DNA of 64,000 nt from contig NZ_CP081966.1 in NCBI RefSeq assembly GCF_019823065.1, positions 5,421,001 to 5,485,000 on the forward strand. The letters run 5' to 3'. Position 1 is the stretch's first letter, and each line of letters opens with the position of its first letter. This stretch comes from Pseudomonas mosselii. Its GTDB lineage: Bacteria > Pseudomonadota > Gammaproteobacteria > Pseudomonadales > Pseudomonadaceae. The notes beneath the pieces were generated by a model that was not told the DNA's origin, ran no database searches, and saw only the letters and a program-made list of their open reading frames with translations. Below, piece after piece: positions 47,061 through 57,245 of the stretch. A program made the position numbers and the translations under genes.

Positions 47061-50000
47061 GGCACGCCTCCAACAAGTCATTCAAAGTGCCCGTCAACCC
47101 CTTCAACAATCCGGTGACCCTCTCCTGCGACTGCCCCAAGACGTCCAGGCCAGATTGACGATTCTCATTCTCCAGACGCGGCAATACATAGGAGTAGAAT
47201 TTATCCCACGCCCCCAGTGTCTGAACGGCCTCTTCCAATTTTTGACCGTCGACCTGATTGATCAACTGCAACTTCTTGGACAAATCAGATTCGTTCCAAG
47301 ATGAGAGGAAAACCTTGACTGCCGCCCAAACCTCGCTCGCCTTTAGAGAGTTCAATGCCTCACGCATTCTCTTGGCATTCGGCACGTCTGAAAACTGAGC
47401 GGGATAATGCAACCCGCCTTCACTTACACCACGAACAATTTCAGACATTTGATCCAGCAAGAGGCAAAATTGCTCGTGCCGAGAATAGCCATCTAGAACG
47501 GACAGCACATTGAACGACGACTGCAGTGCCTGGGTTATTTCTCTGTCATACCGGGGCAGTTTCTGCTTAAAATCAGTCTTACTAGCCTCTTTGAATGACC
47601 TGAGCGCCAACTCTCCGTCCATACCATGGTCATTGGCAGCCACAAACTTCAACCATGCATCTCGCTTCCCTTCCCACTCATCCAACGCACTTTTGCGGAG
47701 TTCTAGCAGTACAGGAGAAGCAGGTTTTGGCAATGACTCCAGAATCCTCTGTGCCGGAGTGAGCAATTCATTGAGTCGTTGGCGATCATTGGACGCGGTC
47801 CTCCATAACCCCAAGATGGGTACTAGACTCAATTGTTCCTGGATCACCTCATGAAGCTTTGAGCGCTCCATCAGCGAAAGTGTTTGTAGAACCTGAGGAA
47901 CCCAATGTGAGGCGAAATTCTGGTAGCGCAAGTAATCATCGAATCCACCAGTATATTGCCAACCTATCCCATTGGATCTCCGATTGACGCTCTCGTAACG
48001 CAGAAGCGCCAGCGCAACCCCCTTCAAAGCAACTGCCTTTTGAGGATCCTCAAAGTCCGTCTCCTGGCAAAACCACACGAGATTAGTGGCTTTGTTACCG
48101 GTAATGGAGAATGGAATATTGATATTAACAATCGCCCCACGCAGTAATTCCGGCCGCGCCCCTAAGCCGAGCCATTCTGGGTGAGCATATTGCTGATACA
48201 TCTTATTCAGGGCGTTTCTTAGGTCCCTGGATTCGTTTTGCTCCAATTTTCTTCTGCGCTGAAACCACTCTGAAACGATCTCTTCCAATCGGTGCTGATC
48301 GGGATCGGGATCTGTTTTCACTCCTCTTGGCTCTACAGTCGGTCTGGCTTTCTTCGGGCCAGTGTCTGTCCGCGTTGGCGGGCGAACAAAGCCAACGGGT
48401 TGAACCTCTTCCAACAAAGACGCCAATGCGTTTAGACCGAAGACGTTTGCTATGCGCCAATCCAAGTTCTGCTGCAACTCTGCGATAGATCGGCAACCGT
48501 ACCCCCAGATAGCAGCCAAGGATTCGCAGCGCGCTGGTTCGTCGAGTCTATACAGGTCAATCAGTCCCGCACCGGCCTTGATACTGGCGAAATCTGCCGG
48601 CGGGAATCTCTGCTCCTGGCACGCCTGCCGATGATCACGTAGTACTCGCAACACCACTTGGTTCAACACTTGGCGGGGGTTGAAATTCAACTCTTCATCG
48701 TTGCTGCAATAGTGATCCGCCAGCGCATTGATCGCGTTGCGATTGAAAGGGAAGAGCGGCACGCCAGAAGGCGAATGGCCGAATGCCTGGAGTTCCTCCG
48801 GTGGGCCTTCAGGATCTTGCCAGATTAACGGCCAACTGACGTCTGTCGAACGCTCCAACCAGGACGCTTTCAGTTTTGAACTACCGTGACGGGCAGCGTT
48901 CAGGTACCGACCGCAGAAATCAACAATGCGCTCCAGCGTTTGCTCGCGACTCTGGCCATGATCGCGTATCAACCACTCATACTGTGCACGTGTTCTAATC
49001 GTGTCCTGCCGCCGCAGATATCCTTGATAACCATCTGTTACCGCGATAGCCGAGCGAAGCGTACACAGTTCTTGCTTTTCATCCCTAACGGCCTCTTCCA
49101 GAAGGCTGTCGATCAGCACGTCCTCGATAGCAGAAATCGCCGCCATATCCTCCACCAGTACCACCAGAGTGCGATCCTGATGTTTCAAGGTACGACGGAT
49201 GTCTTTAAAAAGATCTAAAAAACTACCGCCATTAAAACTGAACAAATGACGAAAAGCAGTTCTGGTGGACTCACCCAAAACTTCGTTTAATACGCCTGCT
49301 GCGGACTCTTGGGCTTGCCGATTGGTATTTAATTGGGCTCGACTGACATACTGCCGAGCGCTTTGCGACAGGTCATCGAGGTTGAAACTGAAGTCCAGGT
49401 CCTCGGCCCTGATCTGGTAATCGTTTCGACTTAACTCTTGATCGGTAGCGCCCTGAGTCAACCGACTTGCGAACTGATAAATACAATGCTTCGGATCAAG
49501 CAAGCTTCTCTTGAAATTAGGGTCGGTAATCAGTTCGGAAAGACCACACCCCGGCGTGGTATGCGCGTTAACATCTCGCCAACGCTGCTTTTCTTCAGCA
49601 GACAATTGTTGACTGGCCTGCAGGTTTCCTCGGTAATAGCTAATTTGCTCTGCGACGCGGGCGTTGAGTCGCTGCAATTGCTGTGACATGAAGGTCAACA
49701 GCAAGTCAGCGACCTCTCCGGTCCTCAGCATCTCACCTACCGACCGAATCCGTAGACGTGCACTCTCGAATTCTTCTCCTTCCAAGCCATCCAGAAGGAT
49801 TTCCAATACCTGGCGCAAACTTGCATTCTTCGGAATGCGAACGATATGCCAACTGGCGGACAGCGACTGCAGTTTTAGTTGAGCTTCCAACCAGCGAATC
49901 AGGTGGGATTTTCCAACGCCGGAACGCCCGACCAAGGGAATCGGTCTCTCCACCTCAAGAAAGTGCGCTAGCAGATCGGCCTCAGTACATTGCTGCTCTG

Positions 50001-50133
50001 CTCCGTTACCTACCCGAAGCAACTGCATAGGCTCATGCACCGCTAAGAGTACGTGCTCAGCTAACTCCTCTGCCTCCGTACGGATGCACTGGGAAATGTG
50101 TTCCGAACTTGGCCAGTAATTGATCAGATTCAT
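47053..50133 (-). CDS. dpdH: Large ATPase DpdH
   Basis: A 1026-residue protein with an early P-loop GRSGVGKS at 69-76 and a probable Walker B strand in RTLVVLVEDMAAI (near residue 320), typical of STAND/AAA-like NTPases. The rest is a long helical body ending in a coiled coil. Its ATG overlaps the dpdG stop. Size and order match DpdH. A role in sensing or moving DNA for the restriction complex is inference. Confidence 0.82.
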   Translation of the reverse strand: MNLINYWPSSEHISQCIRTEAEELAEHVLLAVHEPMQLLRVGNGAEQQCTEADLLAHFLEVERPIPLVGRSGVGKSHLIRWLEAQLKLQSLSASWHIVRIPKNASLRQVLEILLDGLEGEEFESARLRIRSVGEMLRTGEVADLLLTFMSQQLQRLNARVAEQISYYRGNLQASQQLSAEEKQRWRDVNAHTTPGCGLSELITDPNFKRSLLDPKHCIYQFASRLTQGATDQELSRNDYQIRAEDLDFSFNLDDLSQSARQYVSRAQLNTNRQAQESAAGVLNEVLGESTRTAFRHLFSFNGGSFLDLFKDIRRTLKHQDRTLVVLVEDMAAISAIEDVLIDSLLEEAVRDEKQELCTLRSAIAVTDGYQGYLRRQDTIRTRAQYEWLIRDHGQSREQTLERIVDFCGRYLNAARHGSSKLKASWLERSTDVSWPLIWQDPEGPPEELQAFGHSPSGVPLFPFNRNAINALADHYCSNDEELNFNPRQVLNQVVLRVLRDHRQACQEQRFPPADFASIKAGAGLIDLYRLDEPARCESLAAIWGYGCRSIAELQQNLDWRIANVFGLNALASLLEEVQPVGFVRPPTRTDTGPKKARPTVEPRGVKTDPDPDQHRLEEIVSEWFQRRRKLEQNESRDLRNALNKMYQQYAHPEWLGLGARPELLRGAIVNINIPFSITGNKATNLVWFCQETDFEDPQKAVALKGVALALLRYESVNRRSNGIGWQYTGGFDDYLRYQNFASHWVPQVLQTLSLMERSKLHEVIQEQLSLVPILGLWRTASNDRQRLNELLTPAQRILESLPKPASPVLLELRKSALDEWEGKRDAWLKFVAANDHGMDGELALRSFKEASKTDFKQKLPRYDREITQALQSSFNVLSVLDGYSRHEQFCLLLDQMSEIVRGVSEGGLHYPAQFSDVPNAKRMREALNSLKASEVWAAVKVFLSSWNESDLSKKLQLINQVDGQKLEEAVQTLGAWDKFYSYVLPRLENENRQSGLDVLGQSQERVTGLLKGLTGTLNDLLEACRE

Positions 50134-51014
50134 ACAGCAACCTCGGTACGGTATTGAATCTCACCTACGGAGCGTTGAACACCATTTGGCAACAGCAGAC
50201 GCATACTCAAACTATCGTCAGAGGACTTTTCCAAGCGCAATCGAAACAGACTTTCCAGACGGACTAGAGCGTGACTGAGTGCGGCACTTACTTCATATGG
50301 TGCGTCTGGCTTCCAATTTTCCATGCAAGGTTCCAACAATCGACGATAGCCCCCCTCATCAAGCAGTGGCAGGTACTTTCCCAAACGTTCGACAAATACT
50401 CTAAACGGAAGTACTCGCCCGCCTTCGAAAATTCTCTCGAGGTAGGGTTCGATAGCTAAAGTAGGATCTACAATGTAACCCTTTCCGAAGGGCTCCAAGA
50501 AGCCAAGGAATTCCCCATAGGCCAAAAAGGTCGAGAGTTCGTTAGACTCATTCAATTCCCGACCCGGTAGATGGCTATTTACCGCCTCGGCGGCATTGAA
50601 AGAGCTTACCGACTCCCCTCCCATGAAGGTGTACCGACGCTGCGCTAACAAACAGGTCATTGCACGAAGAAATGGCTCAGTGCGAGTACCGTCCAAGATA
50701 GCCGATTCCGACCGCGTGGCTGCATTATCAATAAGCAACTGCAATACACGCGACGAGAGATCATTCTCACTGGCCTGAGGGGGCGCGAAAATCATTCCCT
50801 CACTGTCCTGCAACCACAACCCTTCTTCCAACCAGAAATCCAGGTTCGACTCAAAACGTTTTGCTCCTGTCTCACTTTTCGGAAGCAACTCCGGTCGCAA
50901 TGTCTCCAATAACTCCGCGCGAGCAATTGGTTTTCCCCTGCGAACCAATGCTCGATCAATAAGATTTAGCAGGATCAGACTGCTGCCTGGGTGAGCATTA
51001 TTCACCATCGACAT
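50130..51014 (-). CDS. dpdG: Dpd restriction-arm protein DpdG
   Basis: A 294-residue protein of unknown fold. Residues ~10-65 (SLILLNLIDRALVRRGKPIARAELLETL onward) look like a winged-helix region, and the rest is mixed. It starts two bases after the dpdF stop; a second ATG two codons later is possible. DpdG was required for restriction in Salmonella. The assignment is by order and size. Confidence 0.75.
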   Translation of the reverse strand: MSMVNNAHPGSSLILLNLIDRALVRRGKPIARAELLETLRPELLPKSETGAKRFESNLDFWLEEGLWLQDSEGMIFAPPQASENDLSSRVLQLLIDNAATRSESAILDGTRTEPFLRAMTCLLAQRRYTFMGGESVSSFNAAEAVNSHLPGRELNESNELSTFLAYGEFLGFLEPFGKGYIVDPTLAIEPYLERIFEGGRVLPFRVFVERLGKYLPLLDEGGYRRLLEPCMENWKPDAPYEVSAALSHALVRLESLFRLRLEKSSDDSLSMRLLLPNGVQRSVGEIQYRTEVAV

Positions 51015-51016
51015 AC

Positions 51017-53482
51017 TTATATTTCCCTTTCGAAGTCGACCAAATCCTTGCTTTGGGAATCACACTCCCACCAGTTTCGGTACGGGTGATACGGATCACT
51101 CAGAGTCTCGGGCGCAACTATCAATCTTGCTGGAACCTCATAGCCACCCGCAGGCAGGTTGCTTTCCTCCGGCATGAGTAAAACCAACTCAGTCCAACTC
51201 CCAGCACTGTCGCGCGGTTCCAGGGCACACCAGAACGGTAGTGTTTTTAAACCAGCATCGGTCTGTATTTCATCCAACAAGGCCCGACTGGCACGGACAG
51301 CCTGCACCTGCTGGCTGCGCAGAAGAGCGACCATCCATCGCCGCCAGTTATGAATCAGAGCACGGGGAGTGACGCTACGATAACTCTCAGTACTGTAGCG
51401 AATCCGCAGTAACTGGGAGTCTGGCATCCACTTCGGCATAGCGGGAGTTACTACACCAGTCACATGGAAAGTCGCGCTCAACGTTGGCGTAAAGGGTCCC
51501 CGCCCCTGAGCGCGGCAACCAGGGCAACCGCCGCAACTGCGTTCAGGGCTGATGCCATCCAGTCGATAGAACTCTTCTAACTGGCGGCACAGCGACTGGT
51601 CCGGATCATCCAGCCATCTGCGCAAACTGGCGAAACCGTTTGCCATGGCCCGTTGTTCAAGGGCACGTTGCGGATCAACATAGTGCCGCCAAGTATCTGT
51701 GGACTGATGCGCATCCATCAGGATCTGTATATCGATGCGGTCAAAATAATTGTCGCCCTGAGGCAATTCCGTATCGACTACCACTGCGTTTTCGTGAGGT
51801 ACCTCGGGCGGTGAATAGCGCAATCGAATCAGACCAGCACGCTGCATCAGAAGCAAAGTGCGTACATTCCACTCTGCGTTACCTTCGCTGCGTCGCTTCA
51901 AATCGCGGCGTAACATAGACAGAGAAACACTGAAGCAACCATCACCGCTACGTCGACGGCTCTGCAGCAAGGTGTTCCAGCGATCCAATCCCACTTCACT
52001 GGAAATCAGCCTTGCCCTTGAAATCTGCTCTGCCACATTTATCTGGCCCGGATAGAAAACCAGCCAGGACCAACAGGCGTTACCGTCACGCCCGGCACGC
52101 CCCGCCTCCTGATAGAAACGATCCAGATTTTCTGGCACTGCCGCATGCAATACCGAACGGACATCGCTCTTATCCATGCCAACACCGAAGGCGGACGTCG
52201 CAACCATGATGTCCAGATGGTCATCCTGCCACTGGCCGATCAGACGCTCGCGCTCCTGGGTGTTGGTTTCGCCATGGAACAGGCCAAGCCGACGGAAGCC
52301 CTGCTTGACCAGCATGTCTCGCCAGTTCTGTGCATCCTCCCGGGTCGTTGTGTAAAGAATCAGAGGTCGAGGCAAGCGCCATAGCAAGTCCATGACAACC
52401 TGCCGGTGCTCTTCTTCTGCAAGAACTCGGCGGACATTGAAGTTCAACTCTGGGCGCAAAAAACTGCCATTGATCTCGATAGCCTGAGTTCCTTCGGGGA
52501 CGAAGGCTTCCTTCAACACCTCCAGAGCGGCGGAATTAAACGTAGCTGACATCAACAAGGTGCGGATGGCGCTTGAGGAGTGCTCTCTGAGGGAGTGAAA
52601 AAGAGGGGCAAGCAGTTGGAAGTCAGGACGGAACTCCGCCCCCCATTGGCCGACCAGATGTGCCTCATCGATTACTAGCGCACCCAGCAGTCCTTTTCCG
52701 GCGAGTTCGAACAACAATGGTCTAAGGCCCGATATGGCGGACTCGGGCGCACAGAACAAGATCCGTTGTGTGCCGCAATGCAGACGCTCACGAATCTCTC
52801 GACGCTCTGCTTCCTCCTGGCCCCCGATCCAAACGTAGCTACCGCCGTGATCGCATCCTGCAGCCTCCAGCACTTCTCCAGCACGCGCGGCCTGCTCAAT
52901 GGCAAGTCCGGTCGTTGGCACAATGACAAGCACCACTTTCTGCCGATAGGCAAACAAACTCAAAGCATGAACAGCCAGCGTCTTGCCGCAACCTGTCGGC
53001 AGGTTGATGAAGACCGTGCTGTCATCCGGAGAGGTCAGCAATGTCCGCACTGCAACTTGCTGACCGAGGCCGTTGTAGTTGCTAAATCCAACACGGCCCA
53101 AAGCACTGCTCAAGGCCACGTCTATTTTAGGTTGGTGCAGGACTCGGCGACGCTGACGTCTGTAAACCGCCAACTCCGCTTCCTCGAGAGCAGCCTCCAA
53201 CCTGACCCGGTCGGTTAACGGATCTTGAGTCAGGCCCACTCGGGCTAGGTGTTGCCTTTCAACGGAACCGGCAGGCAGTTGTAGTAGCAAATCAGTGCAG
53301 CCATGAGCTTGAGCACAACCGAACGCATCACGACAAGCGACGGCGCGATCGGCCGAGCCCGCCTTTGCGTCGCCGAATACCATCAGCAGGCGGAGAAAGT
53401 ACGGCTCGACGACTGTCTGCTCGGATTGGTGCTCTGGCACCAGCAGAGCCCTCTGCAAGGCATTCCATTGGGCCTGAATCAT
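51017..53482 (-). CDS. dpdF: RecQ-like helicase DpdF
   Basis: An 821-residue superfamily 2 helicase. Walker A PTGCGKT is at 162-168 and DEAH at 272-275; motif III (MSATFNSAAL), motif V (ATSAFGVGMDKSDVR) and motif VI (QEAGRAGRDG) follow, as in RecQ. A Cys cluster CGGCPGC lies about two-thirds along where RecQ has its Zn domain. The ATG overlaps the dpdE stop (ATGA). The N-terminal ~120 residues are specific to this family. Confidence 0.87.
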   Translation of the reverse strand: MIQAQWNALQRALLVPEHQSEQTVVEPYFLRLLMVFGDAKAGSADRAVACRDAFGCAQAHGCTDLLLQLPAGSVERQHLARVGLTQDPLTDRVRLEAALEEAELAVYRRQRRRVLHQPKIDVALSSALGRVGFSNYNGLGQQVAVRTLLTSPDDSTVFINLPTGCGKTLAVHALSLFAYRQKVVLVIVPTTGLAIEQAARAGEVLEAAGCDHGGSYVWIGGQEEAERREIRERLHCGTQRILFCAPESAISGLRPLLFELAGKGLLGALVIDEAHLVGQWGAEFRPDFQLLAPLFHSLREHSSSAIRTLLMSATFNSAALEVLKEAFVPEGTQAIEINGSFLRPELNFNVRRVLAEEEHRQVVMDLLWRLPRPLILYTTTREDAQNWRDMLVKQGFRRLGLFHGETNTQERERLIGQWQDDHLDIMVATSAFGVGMDKSDVRSVLHAAVPENLDRFYQEAGRAGRDGNACWSWLVFYPGQINVAEQISRARLISSEVGLDRWNTLLQSRRRSGDGCFSVSLSMLRRDLKRRSEGNAEWNVRTLLLMQRAGLIRLRYSPPEVPHENAVVVDTELPQGDNYFDRIDIQILMDAHQSTDTWRHYVDPQRALEQRAMANGFASLRRWLDDPDQSLCRQLEEFYRLDGISPERSCGGCPGCRAQGRGPFTPTLSATFHVTGVVTPAMPKWMPDSQLLRIRYSTESYRSVTPRALIHNWRRWMVALLRSQQVQAVRASRALLDEIQTDAGLKTLPFWCALEPRDSAGSWTELVLLMPEESNLPAGGYEVPARLIVAPETLSDPYHPYRNWWECDSQSKDLVDFEREI

Positions 53483-56044
53483 TCATTCCTCCACAGATCT
53501 TTCGAGCACAGGATCTGGGCGCGTACCGCCATAAGGTGCACGTGCGGTTCAAGGACGGAACCTCGCAGAGCACCTATCTCCTCTACGATCCTCTTTCGGC
53601 TCAACTCAGTGATACCCAGCACCATGCGTTTCCATTCGCCCACAGGTAATAGAAACTCCAACTCGGACCAGACATCATGACGCAGATTGATATCCTGGAA
53701 GATGGCGCCCGCGGGCTTCTTGTAAGGCCATTCCAGGGATTTCAATGTGCTTTCGGCCTTTACCAGCCTGCCGTCTTCAGCGAGCCAGTGGCCATACACC
53801 GCAGGTGCCAGTAACTCATCGGCGATAACCTGTTCCTGATACGTGCAATCCGGCCGGGCAGCCGTTACCAGCCACTTGAAATGAAAGAAAATCTTTGGCG
53901 CCTGCAGTGCACTGCTATTAAGAATTCGCAAGAATGCGCAGGTTGCCCCCCGCGAATCACCAGCGGCCAGTTCATATATGGAATCCACGAACGGCTGACC
54001 GTAACGGAAGGGGTACACGCCCGATTGAGCTGAAGCCTGCTGCCGCAAGAAGCTCATGGGAGCAGTGTATGGCGGGTTACCACTTTCCGGATCAATACCC
54101 GTGATGCAACCTTCGATAAAGGTCTTCACGTCCACCAGGGTCCGACCGCCACGCTCAGTTGGGTCAAGGCCGAAGCCCAACCTGAATTGCTGCTGCAGAT
54201 CGCCCTCTAGCCTGAAGTTCAAGCCGCGCGTCATCCAGGCACACATGCGGCCAATCTGCTCCTCGGCTATTTCGTCCGCCTCAGAAATTTTTTCGGCGAA
54301 GTCCCGTGCCTTGGCGACTTCCTCGTCCAATGCAAGCAATTCTTCCTGTACTTTCACCCGACGGCGCTCGCGGTCCAGCAGGCCGCCCTCGCCGCTCAGT
54401 TGCTTGGCGCAGACAAGCAACTCTTCATCGCCGGATCGCGCGACTGCCTGCCAAGTTTTTTCGAGGTACTCTTCTAGTACGTACTGCAAGCTGGCCACCG
54501 TCTGATTGAACACACCTACCGATGTGTCAAGCAGATCTAGCCACCGTCGGAACAAACCATCATGGTCAGACATCAAAACCAAACTTTCCACAGGCCTGAT
54601 GCCACGCAGATTTGCGCTGTAACGGTTCAATCGTCCCAGACGTTGTTCAACGCGACTGAACGATCTCGGTAGGCTGTAATGCACGGCGAGTTTCTGCCCC
54701 CCATGCAGGTTAAGACCATCTTCACCACCTTGATCGCAAACCAATACCCGCACAGAACCGCCCGACTGCAAGAAATGCAAGTCGCGGTCGGAAGCATTGC
54801 GCTCTATACCTACAGCCAGAGAGTCACCGAGCGTAGCAGCAACATGATCCGCGACTACTTCGTCACCGCAGAAAACAACCACCTTGCCCTTAGGGTTTTC
54901 GGCCAACCAATCTTCCAGACTCGCGATCAAACTCCGATCTTTACACGCCTGCTCGAGTGAGGCTTGCTTGGATATTTCGGCGAGGAACTCTCGCTCGGTT
55001 GCTTCAAGCGTCGCCGCCAGTTGCCTGTCGAACCTATCGGCCCGCTGCTTGACCAGTAATGGACTGCCCAACAAGTCGTCAACCCAGTTCAGGTACTCTC
55101 CAGAACTCATTGCCTGGAACTCATCAGGATCCCGGCAGGCCTGGCTGCGGTACTCTTCCAACAACAGATCCAATGGCATGCTGCGTGGCTCTATCGGCCA
55201 GTATTGACGGCGCAAACCAGCCAATCCTGGAAACAACTGCGCGAGATGCCCCATTTCCCGGCGGTTACGAAGCATGCGCTGATGCAGGCGGTAGTGCTCT
55301 CCGAGGTAATGCCGCAAGCCTATGATTTGTTGCTCGCGCTGCTCGCCGCTCTCCTCGGCAAAGAGATCCACCAACGGCATCAAACTGCCGATTCGCTCTT
55401 GCAACTCCTGATCCTCAGGGAATTTCCCCCGCAGATCCTGTAGTGCTTGTTCCAATGCGGCGTTCGAGTTACCCGGGGTCAGTGCGCTATACAACCCGCC
55501 AAGCCACTCACGCTCCTTGACTCGAGCGATGAAACGCTGAACCCCCGCTTCTGAGATCTCATAAGCTTCGGGACTCAAGCAGTGCAGCATCGCCAGGAAA
55601 TTTCTTTCGTTCCCATTCAACGGGGTTCCCGACAACAACAGAGTCACCTCAGCTGCCTGGCAGGCCTCCGCCAGCACCTGAAACCGGTCATTCGAGTGTT
55701 GCTCGGAAGACCAGGCCAGCGGCGCCAATTGATGCATCTCGTCAACGACGAACAAGCTAGGCTGGCCACCCTCCCACAAAGCCGTCACCAACTGTTCATG
55801 ACTGCATACTCGAATCAGCTGTTCCGATCGATGCTTTGTAGACATCAACTCGCCAAGATGAAATCGGCCCTTTAGCTCCTCATGCCACTGAGTGACAAGA
55901 GAAGCCGGCGCCGCAATTAAAATATTGGCGTCGAACTTCTTCTGAAGTACGTGCTCACGGACAATCAGGCCCGCCTCGATTGTCTTGCCCAAACCCACTT
56001 CATCCGCTAGCAAGTACTTAGGGCATGGGTCCTTAAGGATACGC
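53479..56044 (-). pseudogene. dpdE: dpdE, 3' part (SNF2-like helicase), cut by IS5-group element
   Basis: This segment plus 57242-57768 makes one 1030-codon gene. Removing the IS5-group element and one CTAA copy joins VV-R176 to RILKDPCPKYLLADEVG with no frameshift or stop. The 3' part holds Walker A DEVGLGKT (190-197), DEMH in FVVDEMHQL, motif III LSGTPLNG and C-terminal helicase motifs (VVFCGDEVVADHVA, HYSLPRSFSRVEQRLGRLNRYS). SNF2-like DpdE was required for restriction in Salmonella. Here the promoter, start codon and motif Q are separated from the ATPase core, so an intact product is not expected. Internal starts such as TTG at 56013 would lack motif Q. Confidence 0.92.
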
Positions 56045-56048
56045 CTAA
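56045..56048. repeat. Target-site duplication CTAA (right of two)
   Basis: CTAA directly flanks the IS5-group element and matches the copy at 57242-57245. It fits the YTAR target preference of the IS5 group. Confidence 0.9.
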
Positions 56049-57241
56049 GGATGGTCTGAAGTAGCCCCTGTTTTCCGGCTACTTCGCCATCGACACTTTC
56101 AAAAAACGGTAGCCGCTCAAATCCCGGTCAAACCTGCCGTCTATTTCAGCCTTTTTTGCCGCTGCAAGCACCTCGCAGCAGTCACTTCACTCTTCACGGA
56201 CGCACCTCTCCTGCATTGGAGAGCAAATGTCGACGCGCCATCCAAATGTTCGACAGGGCGAACAGCGTCACCATCTGAGCAGTGTTTTTCACCAAGCCTC
56301 GGAAGCGCACTTTCGTATAACCAAACTGGCGCTTGATCACCCGAAATGGATGCTCAACCTTGGAGCGAACCTGGGCCTTGGCTCTTTCGATCTTACGTAT
56401 CGCTTTGTATAACGCGCTGCGGTTACCGTGCTTTTTGTAAGTGCTGCGCCGGGCTGCAATCTGCCAGATGACTTGGCGCCCCTCATGCTCTTCACGCTTC
56501 TCTACACCGGTATAGCCCGCATCAGCGCAGACCACGTTCTCACCACCGTGCAGCAGTTTGTCGACTTGGGTTACGTCCGCGACGTTGGCCGCAGTGACCA
56601 CCACGCTGTGCACAAGCCCGGACTCATCGTCGACACCAATGTGAGCTTTGGCACCGAAGTAATACTGGTTGCCCTTCTTGGTCTGATGCATTTCCGGGTC
56701 GCGTTTGCCGTCCTTGTTCTTGGTCGAACTGGGCGCATGAATCAGAGTGGCATCGACGATGGTGCCTTGTCGCAGTGACAAGCCACGGTCGCCCAAATAG
56801 CCATTGATCACGCCGAGAATACCGGTGGCCAACTCATGCTTTTCCAGCAGGCGACGGAAGTTGAGGATGGTGGTTTCATCCGGGATTCGCTCCAGGCTCA
56901 GACCGGAAAACTGGCGCAGGATCGTCGTCTCGTACAGCGCCTCTTCCATCGCCGGATCGCTGTAACCGAACCAGTTCTGCATTAGATGAATCCGCAGCAT
57001 CGCCATCAGCGGATAGGCTGGACGGCCCCCTTCGCCCTTTGGGTAATGAGGTTTGATCAGAGCAATCAAACCCTCCCAGGGTACGACCCGATCCATCTCT
57101 ATCAGGAACAGCTCCTTGCGGGTCTGCTTGCGCTTACCGGCGTACTCGGCATCGGCGAAGGTCATTTGTTTCATCATCGAAAAGCTCGGCGATTGGTGTC
57201 CGGGGATTTTGCCAAATCAGGAAGTCTTTTTCAGGATTTCC
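56049..57241. mobile_element. IS5-family (IS5-group) insertion sequence inside dpdE
   Basis: The element is 1193 bp. Its ends are imperfect inverted repeats GGATGGTCTGAAGTAGCCCC (at 56049) and GGAAATCCTGAAAAAGACTT (reverse complement, ending at 57241). It is flanked by the 4-bp duplication CTAA. It carries one transposase gene, transcribed in the same direction as dpdE. The clean joint shows a simple transposition without later loss. Confidence 0.95.
56194..57177 (-). CDS. IS5-family transposase
   Basis: A 327-residue DDE transposase. Typical blocks are the N-terminal MTFADAEYAGKRKQTRKELFL, the first catalytic region TIVDATLIHAPSS, the second ENVVCADAGYTGVEKRE, and the C-terminal catalytic Glu in KVEHPFRVIKRQFGY. 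The frame is complete, so the element may still be mobile. The second start codon (residue 2) is equally possible. Confidence 0.95.
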   Translation of the reverse strand: MMKQMTFADAEYAGKRKQTRKELFLIEMDRVVPWEGLIALIKPHYPKGEGGRPAYPLMAMLRIHLMQNWFGYSDPAMEEALYETTILRQFSGLSLERIPDETTILNFRRLLEKHELATGILGVINGYLGDRGLSLRQGTIVDATLIHAPSSTKNKDGKRDPEMHQTKKGNQYYFGAKAHIGVDDESGLVHSVVVTAANVADVTQVDKLLHGGENVVCADAGYTGVEKREEHEGRQVIWQIAARRSTYKKHGNRSALYKAIRKIERAKAQVRSKVEHPFRVIKRQFGYTKVRFRGLVKNTAQMVTLFALSNIWMARRHLLSNAGEVRP

Positions 57242-57245
57242 CTAA
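57242..57245. repeat. Target-site duplication CTAA (left of two in dpdE sense)
   Basis: CTAA matches the copy at 56045-56048 on the other side of the IS5-group element. Confidence 0.9.

Noticed and set aside
53479..56013. A separate 844-residue SNF2 gene starting at TTG 56013
   Set aside because: That start falls inside the Walker A region, and the upstream sequence rejoins dpdE exactly once the IS5-group element is removed, so it is a gene fragment.
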